From assembly GCA_965229525.1 (NCBI GenBank), contig OZ245886.1:744001-808000 (forward strand): a DNA stretch of 64,000 nt, read 5' to 3'. How positions within the stretch are numbered: position 1 is the stretch's first letter; each line of letters opens with the position of its first letter. A program made the position numbers and the translations under genes. Positions 17,710 through 27,751 of this stretch are shown here, in pieces. Origin of the DNA: HXMU1420-13 sp965229525 (GTDB taxonomy: Bacteria; Bacteroidota; Rhodothermia; Balneolales; Balneolaceae). The notes beneath the pieces were generated by a model, which saw only the letters and a program-made list of their open reading frames with translations, had not been told where the DNA came from and ran no database searches.

Positions 17710-18740
17710 CTAATTTTCCAAATAGGATTTAAAATCTTCCGCAAAAACTTTAGTAAATAGATTTGCCCCATTTTCATTTAGGTGCCCCACATCAAAATAG
17801 TTTTGTGGATCATATAATTCTGAATATGTATCCTTGTTAGAATAAAAGAAAAATGAACTTTGATTCATTTCTGTTAATAAAGGTATAATATCCCTGAAAT
17901 AATGCTCGCTTGTCTGTGGTGAAATCACAAAGAATAGTTCAATATTCTTTTCAGAACTCAAATCTAGAAGTTCGTTTAAAATGGATAAATGCTCTCTTAT
18001 GATGTTTCCTTTTTCATATTTTGATATAGATTCGGACGAAGCAATTAGTGTATTCTCTATAAATGAAACATTGTCATTCTTAAATTCTTGATTTCTTTCA
18101 ATTAAAACTTGATTCTCTCTTAGCTTTATTTCTTTATCTAACGGCAAGAAACCATTTGTCATTAAATCAAAATTCAAATTAATAGTTGTGTTCTCAGGTT
18201 TTAAATAATTAAAATCTAGGTATCGATATACATGACTTATTGTATATGTACTATAAATCTTAAGTTTATACGTTAAACCCCTACTAGATTCAGTGATATA
18301 ATTGAATGCAAAATTCAAAGTTTTTAGGTCATTCCAATAACTTCCACGGGATGTTACAGCATTATCAAGAGATAAATCGTTTAAATAAAGCAGTTCAACA
18401 TATAGATAATCTAAGTTCCCTTCATTTTCATTATAGTTCTCTAGAAAATTGACAACTATATGATATATCTCTGGATTAAAAACAGCGGGTACACCGAGAT
18501 TATATGACTTGACCTCATGATTAAACAGTAATGAATCAAATAATTGCGGATTGAAGTGACGATATATTCTGCTAGACCCAAAAAAACAGTGTTATAGTCT
18601 TCACTAGTTGCGTAATAATCGCGAAACTTTGCCTTTAATAATTCATTTCCAGAAAATGGCGGTGTAAACGAAGTTTTTACAATAAGTAGAACAACAAAAC
18701 CAAATATGAAAAAAGAAATCTTTTTTAGAAATGTAATCAT
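17710..18740 (-). pseudogene. SGNH/AlgJ-like acylation partner, frameshifted
   Basis: Two reading frames of one ancestral gene. The first part (18740 leftward) has a membrane anchor (ISFFIFGFVVLLIV) and reaches DYNTVF. There a run of seven A on the plus strand (18580-18586) causes the frame to be lost. One more base restores FFGSSRIYRHFNPQLFD, the nucleophile block of SGNH hydrolase-like proteins. From there the frame is open to 17710, including DVGHLNENGA near the end, the usual C-terminal D-x-x-H block. The full length would be about 343 aa. It lies 3 bp after the MBOAT pseudogene, as DltD- or AlgJ-type partners do. It probably helped transfer acyl groups to the polysaccharide and is now inactive. 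Confidence 0.75.
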
Positions 18741-18743
18741 CGC

Positions 18744-20194
18744 TTAGAATTGAAAATAAATAAATTCTTGTTGTTGACCACCGAACCAAAAAAGGGAAAT
18801 CGTAATAGCATAATATATAACATAACGAAATGAGGCATTCGAAACTCTGCTATTGAATCTTGATAATGCAAACTCTTCATCACGACCAAACCATTCGACA
18901 ACTAAAAATATTAGTACCAATATGATAGTTATTTGAATCTGAGCCGGGTCTCCAAAATTTGAAATTTTTAAGACGGTTGTAGAAAAGACCTCTCTCAATA
19001 TCGAAAATGCATGTTGTACACTTTCCGCTCTGAAGAATATCCAGGCAATTACTGTCAATGCAAACGTATTGAACATTCCTACATACTCTTTTAAGCTACC
19101 AAACCATTTATCCTTAGCTATTACTTCCAGATTACTTCTGTTCTTACCCATAAGTAATAATGGTAAGAAGTAAATAGCGTTTTAAGCACCCCAAACGATA
19201 AAGGTCCAATTTGCACCATGCCAAAAACCACTTACAATAAAAATGATAAATGTGTTTCTCACTTTCATCCATGTCCCACCTCTACTCCCTCCCAGTGGGA
19301 TATAAAGGTAATCTCTAAACCATGTAGAAAGTGATATATGCCATCTTCTCCAAAATTCTGCGATATCTCTTGAAAAATAAGGGAACGCAAAGTTTTTCAT
19401 TAAATCAAAACCAAAAAGCCTGGATGTACCAATGGCAATATCAGAGTAGCCGGAGAAATCTCCGTAAATTTGGAAAGTAAAGAACAACGCTCCAAGAATT
19501 AATGTACCCCCAGAATGATCTGCAGAATTATTAAAAATCTCATTCGCATACATTGCACAATTATCCGCAATAACAACCTTCTTAAATAATCCCCAGATGA
19601 TTTGCCTCAAACCATCAACAGCCAGAGGATAATCGAATGTCCTTTTTGTGTAAAATTGGGGTAATAAGTGAGTTGCTCTTTCTATAGGGCCTGCAACTAA
19701 TTGTGGAAAAAAACTAACAAACGCAGCAAATGAAATTAAATCACGAGTTGGTGTCAGTTTTTTCTTGTAGACATCAATGGTATAACTAAGAGTCTGAAAG
19801 GTATAAAAGCTAATACCTACTGGTAGAATTATGTTTAAAGAATTACCCTGGATTTCTCTTCCAAAAAAAGAAAATGCTTCAATAAAGTTATCCAGAAAAA
19901 AATTGTAGTATTTAAAGAATCCAAGAAAACCAAGATTTACTAATATACTTAATAATAGTAACCCCCTTCTGGATTTGGGTTTATTTACTGAACTTAATTT
20001 GAGTCCAACGAAATAATCTACCAGTGTACTAAATAGAATGAGAGATAAAAAACGCCAATCCCACCACCCATAAAAAACGTGCTAGCAAGAACAATTAGTA
20101 TGTTCTGCCCTTTTACACTTCTTTTTAAAACAAACCAATAGAGAAAAAAGACAACAGGCAAAAAAATTGCAAAATCTATTGAATTAAATAGCAT
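18744..20194 (-). pseudogene. MBOAT family O-acyltransferase (AlgI-like), broken by frameshift and nonsense codon
   Basis: Reading leftward from ATG 20194 gives the typical MBOAT start (MLFNSIDFAIFLPVVFFLYW) until a poly-A run on the plus strand (20072-20077). There one base is missing: adding it restores FYGWWDWRFLSLILFS, the normal family sequence. The restored frame stays open through LVAGPIERATHLLPQF and FWRRWHISLSTWFRDYLYIPLGG and includes the catalytic-type FWHGANWTFIVWGA. It then meets TAA at 19182-19184 where leucine is expected, and continues in the same frame to the usual end EFIYFQF at 18744. The intact protein would be about 483 aa. It follows cysNC by 41 bp. It was an O-acylase of the polysaccharide. 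Confidence 0.8.
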
Positions 20195-20235
20195 TACATT
20201 GCCCTTAAATCATTATGAAATACGTCCTATTATCT

Positions 20236-22128
20236 CTATAAACTCAATTCCAGTATTTGCTTCACAGCCTCATCAACACTCACTTCATCCGTATTTATAG
20301 TTAAAGCCGGATTCATTGGTGCCTCGTATTCTGCATCATAACCAGTAAGCCCAGTAATCTCGCCTGCAGCAGCTTTCTTATACAATCCTTTTGGATCTCT
20401 TTGCTGGGCAGTTTTTGGGTTACAAGTCACATGAATCTCGAGGAAGTCACTTTCATTTTCGATTAGTGACTTAGCAAATTCTCTGTCATTAGCATAAGGA
20501 GAAATAAACGTACAAAGAACCACATTACCATGTTCATAAAACAACCTTGCAAGATGACCAACACGACGTATGTTTTCTTTTCTATCTTTTGCAGTAAAGC
20601 CTAGATCGCCATTTAACCCGTGGCGTACCTGATCACCGTCAAGAAGTATGGTTTGCTTATTGTCTTCCCACAATTTCTTCTCTAGTGCTTTTGCAATAGT
20701 ACTTTTTCCTGCACCTGAAATTCCCGTAAACCAAAGTACTCTTGCTTTATGCCCATTTCGAACTTCACGTTCTTCACGAGAAATATTCCACGGCTCCCAG
20801 GTTACATTCGGTGATACCAAATCTTTTGCTTCTACCAGATCAACCTTCTTCGAGCTCGTTGAACCTGCTCGAATCATACCGGCACCAACTGTTACGTTCG
20901 TTGTCGGATCGATGATAATAAAACTACCTGTTTTTTGGTTGATCTGATAAGGATCAAAGAACAGCGATTGGCTTGTTTTAAGTTTAACACGCCCAATTTC
21001 ATTCAGCTTCAGCTCATCTGTATCTTCTCTACTAAGCGTATCAACATTCATGCGGTAGAAAATCTCTTCAATAAAAACCTGAACTTGTCGACTAGTATGC
21101 TGTAGGATATACTGCTTATTCGTGTCTAGAGCTTTTTCGTTCATCCAACACAAAAACGATTCGAATTCATTTCTGATAGTCGGAACATTATCCTTTCGAA
21201 CGATCATATCTCCGCGAGAGATATCAATTTCATCTTCAAGTGTGATTGCTATGGAGTCTCTTGGATACGCAATATCCAGGTTTCCATCCATAGTAACGAG
21301 TTCTTTCACTTTCGATGTAAGACCGGACGGAAGTGCCATAATTTCGTCACCAGGACGAACATGACCAGAAGCTACCTGTCCGGAAAATCCACGAAAGTGC
21401 ATTCCTGGTCGAATTACATATTGAACTGGGAATCGGAAGTCCAGAACATTATCCGCGGCATCAACTTTTACAGTTTCTAAATGGTAAAGAAGTGTTGAAC
21501 CATTATACCAATCCATGGCTTCACTCTTATCTACCACATTATCCCCTTTAAGAGCTGATATTGGAATAAACGTAATATCACTCACGTCCAATTTGTGCGC
21601 AAAATCTCTAAAGTCTGAAACAATCTCATTGAATCTTTCCTCGCTGTAGTCCACCAAATCCATCTTATTTACAGCAACAACGAGATGTGGAATTTTCAAT
21701 AATGAAGAAATAAACGCATGTCTTCTACTCTGAGTAAGAATACCTTTTGAAGCATCAACTAAAATGATGGCTAAGTCTGCAGTTGAGGCACCGGTAACCA
21801 TGTTTCTGGTGTACTGAGTATGACCAGGAGTATCTGCAATGATGAACTTTCTTTTCGGTGTTGCAAAATAACGGTATGCAACATCTATGGTGATTTTTTG
21901 TTCACGCTCAGCCTTTAAACCATCTGTTAATAGAGCCAGATTTACTTCTTCCTCCCCACTACTTTTACTGGTTTTCTCGATGGCTTCCATTTGATCTTCA
22001 AAAATCGATTTTGAATCATAAAGCAGTCGACCAATCAGAGTGCTTTTTCCATCATCAACAGAACCTGCTGTTGTAAATCTCAGCATGTCCATGTTTAAAT
22101 ATGCGTTGTCTGAATCGTAATTACTCAT
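20236..22128 (-). CDS. cysNC: Bifunctional sulfate adenylyltransferase subunit 1 / adenylylsulfate kinase
   Basis: A 630-aa fusion. Residues 15-445 are the CysN GTPase with G1 AGSVDDGKST, G3 DTPGH and G4 NKMD, followed by beta-barrel domains. Residues about 455-630 are the CysC APS kinase with its P-loop TGISGAGKST, DGDQVRHGLNGDLGFTAKDR and CTFISPYANDR. With CysD it makes APS from ATP and sulfate, using GTP hydrolysis, and then phosphorylates APS to PAPS. A complete fused kinase without cysH or cysIJ nearby points to PAPS use in sulfation. It is the fourth gene of the SLC13-cysQ-cysD-cysNC run. Confidence 0.96.
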   Translation of the reverse strand: MSNYDSDNAYLNMDMLRFTTAGSVDDGKSTLIGRLLYDSKSIFEDQMEAIEKTSKSSGEEEVNLALLTDGLKAEREQKITIDVAYRYFATPKRKFIIADTPGHTQYTRNMVTGASTADLAIILVDASKGILTQSRRHAFISSLLKIPHLVVAVNKMDLVDYSEERFNEIVSDFRDFAHKLDVSDITFIPISALKGDNVVDKSEAMDWYNGSTLLYHLETVKVDAADNVLDFRFPVQYVIRPGMHFRGFSGQVASGHVRPGDEIMALPSGLTSKVKELVTMDGNLDIAYPRDSIAITLEDEIDISRGDMIVRKDNVPTIRNEFESFLCWMNEKALDTNKQYILQHTSRQVQVFIEEIFYRMNVDTLSREDTDELKLNEIGRVKLKTSQSLFFDPYQINQKTGSFIIIDPTTNVTVGAGMIRAGSTSSKKVDLVEAKDLVSPNVTWEPWNISREEREVRNGHKARVLWFTGISGAGKSTIAKALEKKLWEDNKQTILLDGDQVRHGLNGDLGFTAKDRKENIRRVGHLARLFYEHGNVVLCTFISPYANDREFAKSLIENESDFLEIHVTCNPKTAQQRDPKGLYKKAAAGEITGLTGYDAEYEAPMNPALTINTDEVSVDEAVKQILELSL

Positions 22129-22190
22129 TCTCTGTAAAAATATTGAATTGGACTTTTTTGATGCTTAAGTCTAAACTCACGATTAAAATT

Positions 22191-23099
22191 TTAGAAATAA
22201 CCCTGTTTCTTACGGTCTTCCATTGCGGTTTCACTTCTCTTATCATCATGGCGAGTACCTCTTTCGGTTTCTCGAGCAGAAGCAACTTCCTGGATAATAT
22301 CTTCCATATTAGCAGCATCAGATAAAACAGCACCGGTACATGTAGCATCACCAATAGTTCTGAATCGAACTACTTTTGTAACGATTTCTTCATCATCCAT
22401 TTTATTGATGAATTCAGTATCCGCTAACCAAACACCTCGACGGTTAAAGACTTTTCGCTCATGGGCAAAATAGATGGATGGAATTTCGATCTCTTCCTGT
22501 GCGATATACTGCCATACGTCCATTTCAGTCCAGTTACTAATTGGGAACACTCTAAAGTTTTCGCCCGGCTTTTTTCGACCGTTATATAAATTCCATAATT
22601 CTGGTCTTTGATTTTTTGGATCCCATTGCCCAAAAATGTCACGATGTGAGAAAAAACGTTCTTTTGCACGGGCTTTTTCCTCATCACGTCGACCACCACC
22701 TAATGCGGCATCAACCTGGTGTTTTTTTAGTGTATCAAGTAGGGTAACTGTTTGTAACGCATTTCTACTAGCATCCGGGCCTGTTTCTTCTTCAACTCTA
22801 CCTTCATCAATGGATTCCTGCACACTGCCCACAATCAGGTCAACTCCATATTTGGCAACAAGTTCATCACGAAATTGAATAGTTTCTAGAAAATTGTGAC
22901 CAGTGTCAACGTGCATTAATGGAAAAGGCACTTTACCAGGATGGAAAGCCTTTAATGCCAGATGAAACATTACAATGGAATCTTTGCCACCAGAGAAAAG
23001 TAAAACGGGACGCTCGAATTGAGCAGCCACTTCTCTCATTATATAAATGCCCTCATCTTCAAGTTCTTTGAGATGTGAATGTGATCTTAATGCAGTCAT
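22191..23099 (-). CDS. cysD: Sulfate adenylyltransferase subunit 2
   Basis: A 302-aa PP-loop ATP pyrophosphatase. The PP-loop SGGKDS is at residues 36-41, followed by the family blocks HVDTGHNFLETIQFRDE and GGGRRDEEKARAKERFFSHRD. It forms the heterodimer with CysN that makes APS from sulfate and ATP. It begins two bases before the cysQ stop codon ends, indicating a single transcript, and is followed 62 bp later by cysNC. Confidence 0.96.
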   Translation of the reverse strand: MTALRSHSHLKELEDEGIYIMREVAAQFERPVLLFSGGKDSIVMFHLALKAFHPGKVPFPLMHVDTGHNFLETIQFRDELVAKYGVDLIVGSVQESIDEGRVEEETGPDASRNALQTVTLLDTLKKHQVDAALGGGRRDEEKARAKERFFSHRDIFGQWDPKNQRPELWNLYNGRKKPGENFRVFPISNWTEMDVWQYIAQEEIEIPSIYFAHERKVFNRRGVWLADTEFINKMDDEEIVTKVVRFRTIGDATCTGAVLSDAANMEDIIQEVASARETERGTRHDDKRSETAMEDRKKQGYF

Positions 23100-23101
23100 G
23101 T

Positions 23102-23875
23102 TTATAAAGATTGTGCGTCGATAAATTCATTTATCCCAATTATGAAAAAGGGATTAAGTAGATTTTCTTTGTTATAAGTTAGTGGCGAATACTTTTCACC
23201 ACTATCGGTGGAGTATCGGTAGATGGCATCCGCAGCAGCTGTATCCCATTCCATAGTTGGTCCAAGTCGGGGATATAAATCTGCTTTTCCTTCAGCTACT
23301 AAGCAAAATTTAAGAGAACTTCCAGAAGGCACTTCATTGGATACTTCGATTCCAATATTTGAAAGCTTCTTTTTTGTAGTATCATCACCATGTGAACGGC
23401 TAACTACAATACTTGCAGAACCTGGTTTTTCAAACTCAGGTGATATAATCTGTTGTACAGAACCTTCTGGTAATTTCTTAAATGTACCAACACCTTTTTC
23501 AGCATAATATGTGATGTTTTGTGCAGGAACATTTACTACTCCAAGTACGGGGTTGCCTTCTTTTATAAGAGCAATATTTACTGTGAACTCACCATTTTTC
23601 TTGATGAATTCCTTTGTGCCATCAAGTGGATCAACCAGCCAGTATGTATTCCAATTTTTCCGAATATCAAATGCAGGCACTCCTGACTCTTCCGAAATTA
23701 TTGGGATATCTGGGGTAATCTCCTTTAAACCATCTACAATATGGTGATGAGCGGCGAGATCTGCTTTCGTCAATGGCGAATCATCACCTTTAGAAGTAAC
23801 CTCGATGTCATCTTGGTAATATCCGAGAATTTTTTCCCCAGCTTCCTCGGCCAGCTTGATGATAGAATTGATCAT
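23102..23875 (-). CDS. cysQ: 3'(2'),5'-bisphosphate nucleotidase
   Basis: A 257-aa lithium-sensitive-type phosphatase. The metal-binding blocks are ISEESG, DPLDGTKEF and EWDTAAADAI. CysQ hydrolyses PAP, the product left after sulfotransferases use PAPS, to AMP and so relieves product inhibition. Its place between a sulfate permease and cysD, in a window with three sulfotransferases, fits this role well. The gap to cysD is 2 bp. Confidence 0.93.
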   Translation of the reverse strand: MINSIIKLAEEAGEKILGYYQDDIEVTSKGDDSPLTKADLAAHHHIVDGLKEITPDIPIISEESGVPAFDIRKNWNTYWLVDPLDGTKEFIKKNGEFTVNIALIKEGNPVLGVVNVPAQNITYYAEKGVGTFKKLPEGSVQQIISPEFEKPGSASIVVSRSHGDDTTKKKLSNIGIEVSNEVPSGSSLKFCLVAEGKADLYPRLGPTMEWDTAAADAIYRYSTDSGEKYSPLTYNKENLLNPFFIIGINEFIDAQSL

Positions 23876-23891
23876 TAAAATAAAACGTATT

Positions 23892-25661
23892 TCAAAAGTC
23901 CCATATGAGAGGAACCAAAGATAAGACGATAAAAGCTACGATCAAATTTAATGGAAGCCCTATTTTGAGGTAATCAGTGTACCTGTATCCACCCGGACCG
24001 TAAATCATGAGATTTGTTTGATAACCTAAGGGTGTAGAAAAGCTTGCTGATGCCGCCATAATTATGATAATGGCAAACGGTATGAAGTCAATTCCAATGG
24101 ATTGTGCGACTGAAAGTGCAATAGGAAAAACTAACACTGCTGCTGCATTATTAGTAATCATTTCGGTTAATATCCACGTCAGAAGGTAGGTAGCTAACAT
24201 AGTTAAGTATAGATGGCTACTGGCAAAATCAAGTACATTTGTAGCAACTAAATCTGCAACCCCGGTTGATTTTAAAGCTGACCCAATACCTAACGAACAA
24301 CCAATTGCGATTAATACTTTCCAGTCGATGGCATCAATTCCGGTGGTATATCTAATTACCCCGCCAACGATCATAAGACCACAAGCTAAAATTACAGCCT
24401 GGAACATACTAAGGAGTCCAGTTCCGGCTAATGCAATCATACCAGTTAAAATGATCAATGCCAGACCTGATTTTTCATAGTTTGAAACAGGAGCACCTTC
24501 AATAGGGCTAATTAAATAGAATTGATTCGAATTCTTAAATCGTGTTAGAAATCCACTAGTTGCCTCAATAAGTAACGTATCGCCTGTTTCTAGAATAATA
24601 TCACCAACTTTTTGTTTAAGTCTTTCCCCACTTCTGGATACCGCTAAAACAACAGCATTATATCGTTTTCTAAATTCCCCTTCTTTAATAGAACTACCCC
24701 GTAAAGGATGTGAAGAAGAAATTACAGCCTCAATTAACACTCTATTTCTTCTGGGGGTATCAAGTTTAAAAATCTGATCTGTTGCCGGTTCTAACCCCTG
24801 AATGTTTTGGATATCTACAATAGAATCGACAACGCCGGCAAAAATTAAGCGATCATTTTCACGCAATCTTTGATTCGGACCAACTACCGGTATAACTGCA
24901 CCCTCTCTGTGAATCTCAACCAGAAATAGACCCGGTAATTGTCTTAACGCTGCTTCCTGAATTGTTTTTCGGGCTAACGTACTACCTACAGGTACTATCA
25001 TCTCGATCGTGTATTCTCTGGTATCTTTAAAAGACTCGAAAGCTTCCCCTCGGGATGGAAGTAATCTATCTCCAAAAATTAAGAGATAAATAAAACCAGC
25101 AATTGCACAAGGTATACCAATTAACGCAGGTTCAAATAAACCAAGTGAACGAACGCTAGCTTCTTCAATTAAAAGTCCATTAAGTATCAAATTGGTGCTA
25201 GTTCCAATAATTGTACAAGTTCCACCTAAAATGGCTGCGTAACTTAAAGGTATCAAAACCTTAGAAACAGGAATTCGGGTTTTCTTACTCCAGTGTTCGA
25301 GCGCCGGTATAAAAGACGCAACAATCGGGGTATTATTCATGAATGCACTCATCACCATTACGGGCGCCATTATTCTGGTTTGTGCTCCCCTCACCGTTGT
25401 TGTATTACCCATTATTTTTTGAGTTATAAACTGAATTGCTCCAGTTTCTCTCAATCCAGCAGCTACAATATAAAGTGCAGCTACAGTTAAAACTCCTTCA
25501 TTCGAAAATCCTGCCAATGCATCATCCGGACTGACAATCCCAGAAACTAATAAAAACCCCAGACCAGCAAGCAGGATTAAATCTACAGAGTAGGTAGTCG
25601 TAATTAATAGTGCGAGGCAAGTAGCAATTACCCCGATAACCGTCCAGCCTTCTAAGGTCAT
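23892..25661 (-). CDS. SLC13-family permease with two TrkA-C domains, probable sulfate importer
   Basis: A 589-aa membrane protein. The N-terminal half has about five or six transmembrane helices with the DASS motif NNTPIVASFIPALEHWSKK and SYAAILGGTCTIIGTSTNLI. The middle (residues about 205-375) holds two TrkA-C (RCK-C) domains. The C-terminal half has more helices and a second DASS repeat (MITNNAAAVLVFPIA). Members with this layout often import sulfate, and the position directly before cysQ-cysD-cysNC supports that. A near-match -7 box (TATATTCG on the minus strand, 25683-25690) lies 22 bp upstream of the start. Substrate is inferred from context. Confidence 0.88.
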   Translation of the reverse strand: MTLEGWTVIGVIATCLALLITTTYSVDLILLAGLGFLLVSGIVSPDDALAGFSNEGVLTVAALYIVAAGLRETGAIQFITQKIMGNTTTVRGAQTRIMAPVMVMSAFMNNTPIVASFIPALEHWSKKTRIPVSKVLIPLSYAAILGGTCTIIGTSTNLILNGLLIEEASVRSLGLFEPALIGIPCAIAGFIYLLIFGDRLLPSRGEAFESFKDTREYTIEMIVPVGSTLARKTIQEAALRQLPGLFLVEIHREGAVIPVVGPNQRLRENDRLIFAGVVDSIVDIQNIQGLEPATDQIFKLDTPRRNRVLIEAVISSSHPLRGSSIKEGEFRKRYNAVVLAVSRSGERLKQKVGDIILETGDTLLIEATSGFLTRFKNSNQFYLISPIEGAPVSNYEKSGLALIILTGMIALAGTGLLSMFQAVILACGLMIVGGVIRYTTGIDAIDWKVLIAIGCSLGIGSALKSTGVADLVATNVLDFASSHLYLTMLATYLLTWILTEMITNNAAAVLVFPIALSVAQSIGIDFIPFAIIIIMAASASFSTPLGYQTNLMIYGPGGYRYTDYLKIGLPLNLIVAFIVLSLVPLIWDF

Positions 25662-25717
25662 TAAATAAATTTATTAAAGATCGAATATAAGAAATGTCGT
25701 CATTATGTTGATGATTT

Positions 25718-27751
25718 TTACATTGCCCATCTTAATTGAATACCAACAACGGTACGCTCATTTCCATCTATTTGATTTAACCCAGAACTCAAAAACTGAG
25801 CATCTTCTATAATTGTTCTCGAAACTTTGGCTGAAAATTCAAGCTCATTTGTAAGATCATACTTGAAAACCAGATACCATCGCTGACCTTTATCATTTAG
25901 AGCAACATTTGTTAGTACATATCTCAAATCATTCTCAAATTGATAAACACGAGCATCAAAACTATCTGTATCAAACAAACTAAAACGAGTATCCAGGAGA
26001 AGTTTACGAGAAAGAATTACTCTTAAATCCTGGAAAAGTAAAAACCCTGTTTCTGGATTATTCTGTTCGCTTTTAAATTGAACCCACTCAGCCCTACTTC
26101 TCATCCTAATCCTTTTACTTGGCTGATGTTGAATTTGAATTCTGAAATTACTTCTCGACCTGGTACCTACTAATTGTTCTAGTCTGCCTGATTCAACCTT
26201 TGAATCAAAAATTTCATCTTTTGATTCATTTCTTATCAGAATATAGCCACTTAATTTCGAGTTAAATTTAGCCTCAATTAAAGCAAGGACATCTATACCA
26301 CTACTTGGCACATTAATTCCGGCATTGGGAGCCTCAAAAAAAAATTGATCGAAATACGTGCTAAACGTGTAATTCGAAATTCGATGTCTTAAACCAAGGT
26401 AAAGCCCTCTTTCATTTTGTGGTGAACCAGATAATTCACCAAAACCGTCGCCAAAAATCGAAATGAATTTCGAGCCATAATCACGATATAAAATTGCTAA
26501 ATCGGTTGAGCTTCCTACATTTGATTCGATCCCAATTAAACTTGCAAAAGCATCCGAGTTACTTCGTGCTACCTCACCAAATATCAAGCTTCTTCCAATT
26601 AAGGCTCTATAATCCAGACCAAAAACTGCGTTCGTAGATCCGTTAAAATCATTTAGATTAGAAATAGAATTCCCTCTAATCACCGTAGAGTTAAATCTAC
26701 TAGTGTAGCCGCTTATTCCAAATAATCCAATTCTTGTATTAATTCTTAATCTACTGCCTACCGTTGTTTGATTTACGTTATCCTTTCTTTCAATTTCATT
26801 CAATGTTCGGTGAAATCCCGATGATGAGGGAAATCGCACAGAATCCTGTCCAACTATACTAGCAGTTTGAGGCACACTAGAATAGAAGAATGTAATTTCA
26901 TTTTTATCGCCAATAGTAGCTGCAACACCTCTGAAAAAATTGCTTTCCTGAGCCGACGTATAGGGGCGTAACCCTCGTTCATTTCTCCCTACTGAGTTAA
27001 TAACTTCGCGCCCTTTTCCAAAAGCACCCCCCGACCATATCACTAAACCCTGACCAAAACTTAAACTAAAATCACCTACTATCAATTTTTTAAGTTTCCC
27101 ATTATTCATGAGTCCTAAATGCATTGAATTGAAGTCAAAACCTGTTGGATGTTTTAGTGGTTCACCGGCATCTTTTTCCTGAGTCAGGTTAAAAGAGAGA
27201 TGATTGGATTGGAGTTTAAACCTTTGATAATACTTTGATGAGCTCCCTGAATAACCACCAAGCGTGTCTGGAATTGAATACCCAATCTGTTCCTCTATTG
27301 GTTGCTGCAAACGGGAGATGATCTCAATTCTGGTATTATTTAACCAATAATCACTATCTAGATACTTTGCCCTAGTTTCTGTGTCGTTCCCTACCGTTAT
27401 ATAAGGCGAAATTTTCTGAAATGTAACTTGCCCAATCCCAGATACTTGCTGAATCTCTTCAATTCTCTCAAATGGATTTTCAGTACGATATGCGATAATT
27501 GATCGTGCTGTTATTAATGAAATCCCCGGAACTTGAATGAGGTCGGTAATATCGGCTGTATTAATATTCACAGGGTTCTTTTCCAGTTCCTGTAAAAACT
27601 GTATTAATTGTGCTGCCGACTCACTGAGTTCACTGTCGATATCTTCAAATGCTTCTTCCAGTTGATCTCTTACCTTTGTTGACGCACTATCTTGAGCATG
27701 TATTTTTGGTACAGTAAATAAGAAGATCAATAGCGGAAGTAAGGTTCTCAT
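25718..27751 (-). CDS. Helix-hairpin-helix domain protein with outer-membrane beta-barrel
   Basis: A 677-aa exported protein with signal peptide (LLPLLIFLFTVPKIHA). Residues about 55-120 carry tandem helix-hairpin-helix (ComEA-like) motifs: VNINTADITDLIQVPGISLITARSII and IQQVSGIGQVTFQKISPYI. The rest is rich in alternating hydrophobic and aromatic strands typical of a beta-barrel and ends with VGIQLRWAM, a normal barrel C-terminus. The HhH pair could bind DNA or protein at the periplasmic face. It overlaps the preceding PorV-like gene by one base (TAATG). Function is not established. Confidence 0.75.
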   Translation of the reverse strand: MRTLLPLLIFLFTVPKIHAQDSASTKVRDQLEEAFEDIDSELSESAAQLIQFLQELEKNPVNINTADITDLIQVPGISLITARSIIAYRTENPFERIEEIQQVSGIGQVTFQKISPYITVGNDTETRAKYLDSDYWLNNTRIEIISRLQQPIEEQIGYSIPDTLGGYSGSSSKYYQRFKLQSNHLSFNLTQEKDAGEPLKHPTGFDFNSMHLGLMNNGKLKKLIVGDFSLSFGQGLVIWSGGAFGKGREVINSVGRNERGLRPYTSAQESNFFRGVAATIGDKNEITFFYSSVPQTASIVGQDSVRFPSSSGFHRTLNEIERKDNVNQTTVGSRLRINTRIGLFGISGYTSRFNSTVIRGNSISNLNDFNGSTNAVFGLDYRALIGRSLIFGEVARSNSDAFASLIGIESNVGSSTDLAILYRDYGSKFISIFGDGFGELSGSPQNERGLYLGLRHRISNYTFSTYFDQFFFEAPNAGINVPSSGIDVLALIEAKFNSKLSGYILIRNESKDEIFDSKVESGRLEQLVGTRSRSNFRIQIQHQPSKRIRMRSRAEWVQFKSEQNNPETGFLLFQDLRVILSRKLLLDTRFSLFDTDSFDARVYQFENDLRYVLTNVALNDKGQRWYLVFKYDLTNELEFSAKVSRTIIEDAQFLSSGLNQIDGNERTVVGIQLRWAM

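Noticed and set aside
18456..18740. A separate 94-aa protein
   Set aside because: Its first half is the start of the SGNH-like gene and its last 40 residues are an out-of-frame tail after the T-run frameshift, so it is part of the pseudogene.
19182..19610. An independent 142-aa MBOAT fragment gene starting at TTG
   Set aside because: The same frame is open for about 470 bp further upstream with normal MBOAT sequence, and continues past the TAA. It is a segment of one broken gene.
22101..22325. Plus-strand 74-aa reading frame over the cysNC-cysD gap
   Set aside because: It overlaps the cysD end in another frame, has no domain and no promoter-like sequence. It is a shadow frame.
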